A stretch of 6,219 nt of DNA, from positions 1 through 6,219 of the forward strand of contig JAHRWI010000377.1 of NCBI GenBank assembly GCA_019090225.1. The letters run 5' to 3'. The stretch is from Porticoccaceae bacterium (GTDB lineage: Bacteria; Pseudomonadota; Gammaproteobacteria; Pseudomonadales; Porticoccaceae). The stretch's first letter is position 1; every line of letters begins with the position of its first letter. Shown piece after piece: positions 6,060 to 6,219 of the stretch. The position numbers were made by a program, and so were the translations under genes. The notes beneath the pieces were generated by a model. The model had not been told where the DNA came from. It saw only the letters and a list, made by a program, of their open reading frames with translations, and searched no databases.

Positions 6060-6219
6060 ATGAAGAAACTAGCTTTTTTACTGTGCCTAAGCGTTTTCTT
6101 GTCGGCCTGTAGTTCACTTAAATTCTGGGAAGACGAGAGTGGTTCGATAGAAGAAGGTGGCGAAACAGCAGACACCATCGTCGTTGACGACTCCGAAGAT
6201 GAAGATGAGGACGCTGAGA
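6060..6219 (+). CDS. bamB: Outer-membrane assembly lipoprotein BamB, N-terminal 53 residues (3' partial)
   Basis: The fragment begins with a lipoprotein signal peptide, MKKLAFLLCLSVFLSAC, with lipobox LSAC at 14-17. C17 is the predicted lipidated cysteine and Ser at +2 fits outer-membrane sorting. SSLKFWEDE follows, then a very acidic linker (residues 31-53, including DDSEDEDEDAE). The beta-propeller of BamB, which binds BamA in the outer-membrane beta-barrel assembly complex, would start beyond the window edge. The assignment therefore rests on the lipoprotein start and on position: bamB directly follows yfgM in gammaproteobacteria and normally precedes der. ATG 6060 is chosen because GGTGA at 6046-6050 lies 9 bases upstream. 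An in-frame GTG at 6054 overlaps the yfgM stop (GTGA) and would add two residues. Either choice implies tight coupling with yfgM. Confidence 0.82.
   Translation, partial: MKKLAFLLCLSVFLSACSSLKFWEDESGSIEEGGETADTIVVDDSEDEDEDAE

Noticed and set aside
1..6219. A novel defence, mobile or biosynthetic system
   Set aside because: Every substantial open region is accounted for by a known housekeeping family in a conserved order. There are no transposase, integrase, CRISPR, toxin-antitoxin or tRNA signatures and no compositional shift.

Overview
The window is a stretch of housekeeping genes, all on the + strand, from a gammaproteobacterium. The order is ndk (3' end) - rlmN - pilW/pilF - rodZ - ispG - hisS - yfgM - bamB (5' end). 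This is the conserved gammaproteobacterial neighbourhood also seen, with small differences, in Pseudomonas and Escherichia. A type IV pilus pilotin between rlmN and rodZ is the Pseudomonas-like arrangement. The proteins resemble their Pseudomonas and E. coli counterparts along their length, and base composition is even at roughly 50% GC. I infer a free-living, probably rod-shaped, piliated gammaproteobacterium, but I cannot name a genus.

Layout. Bases 1-173 hold the last 56 codons of nucleoside diphosphate kinase. Bases 208-1377 encode the radical-SAM RNA methyltransferase RlmN. Bases 1388-2194 encode a TPR lipoprotein of the PilF/PilW family. Bases 2205-2726 encode a RodZ-like protein that ends soon after its membrane helix. 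Bases 2731-3843 encode IspG. A 129-base gap, the largest in the window, follows and contains a small hairpin and a degenerate 15-base repeat. hisS (3973-5244) and yfgM (5305-6057) both appear to start at TTG. bamB begins at 6060 and runs off the end.

How the genes relate. The gaps and overlaps from rlmN to ispG are very short (10, 10 and 4 bases), which suggests one transcript with coupled translation. The functions fall into three groups: translation quality (RlmN, HisS), envelope construction (PilW, RodZ, YfgM, BamB) and core metabolism (Ndk, IspG). RlmN and IspG are both [4Fe-4S] enzymes with intact cluster ligands.

I found no mobile element, CRISPR array, RNA gene or defence cassette, and no undescribed system. 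The points that merit a second look are the shortened RodZ, the repeat-bearing leader of hisS, the consecutive TTG starts, a three-codon ORF between pilW and rodZ, and acidic tails or linkers on YfgM and BamB.
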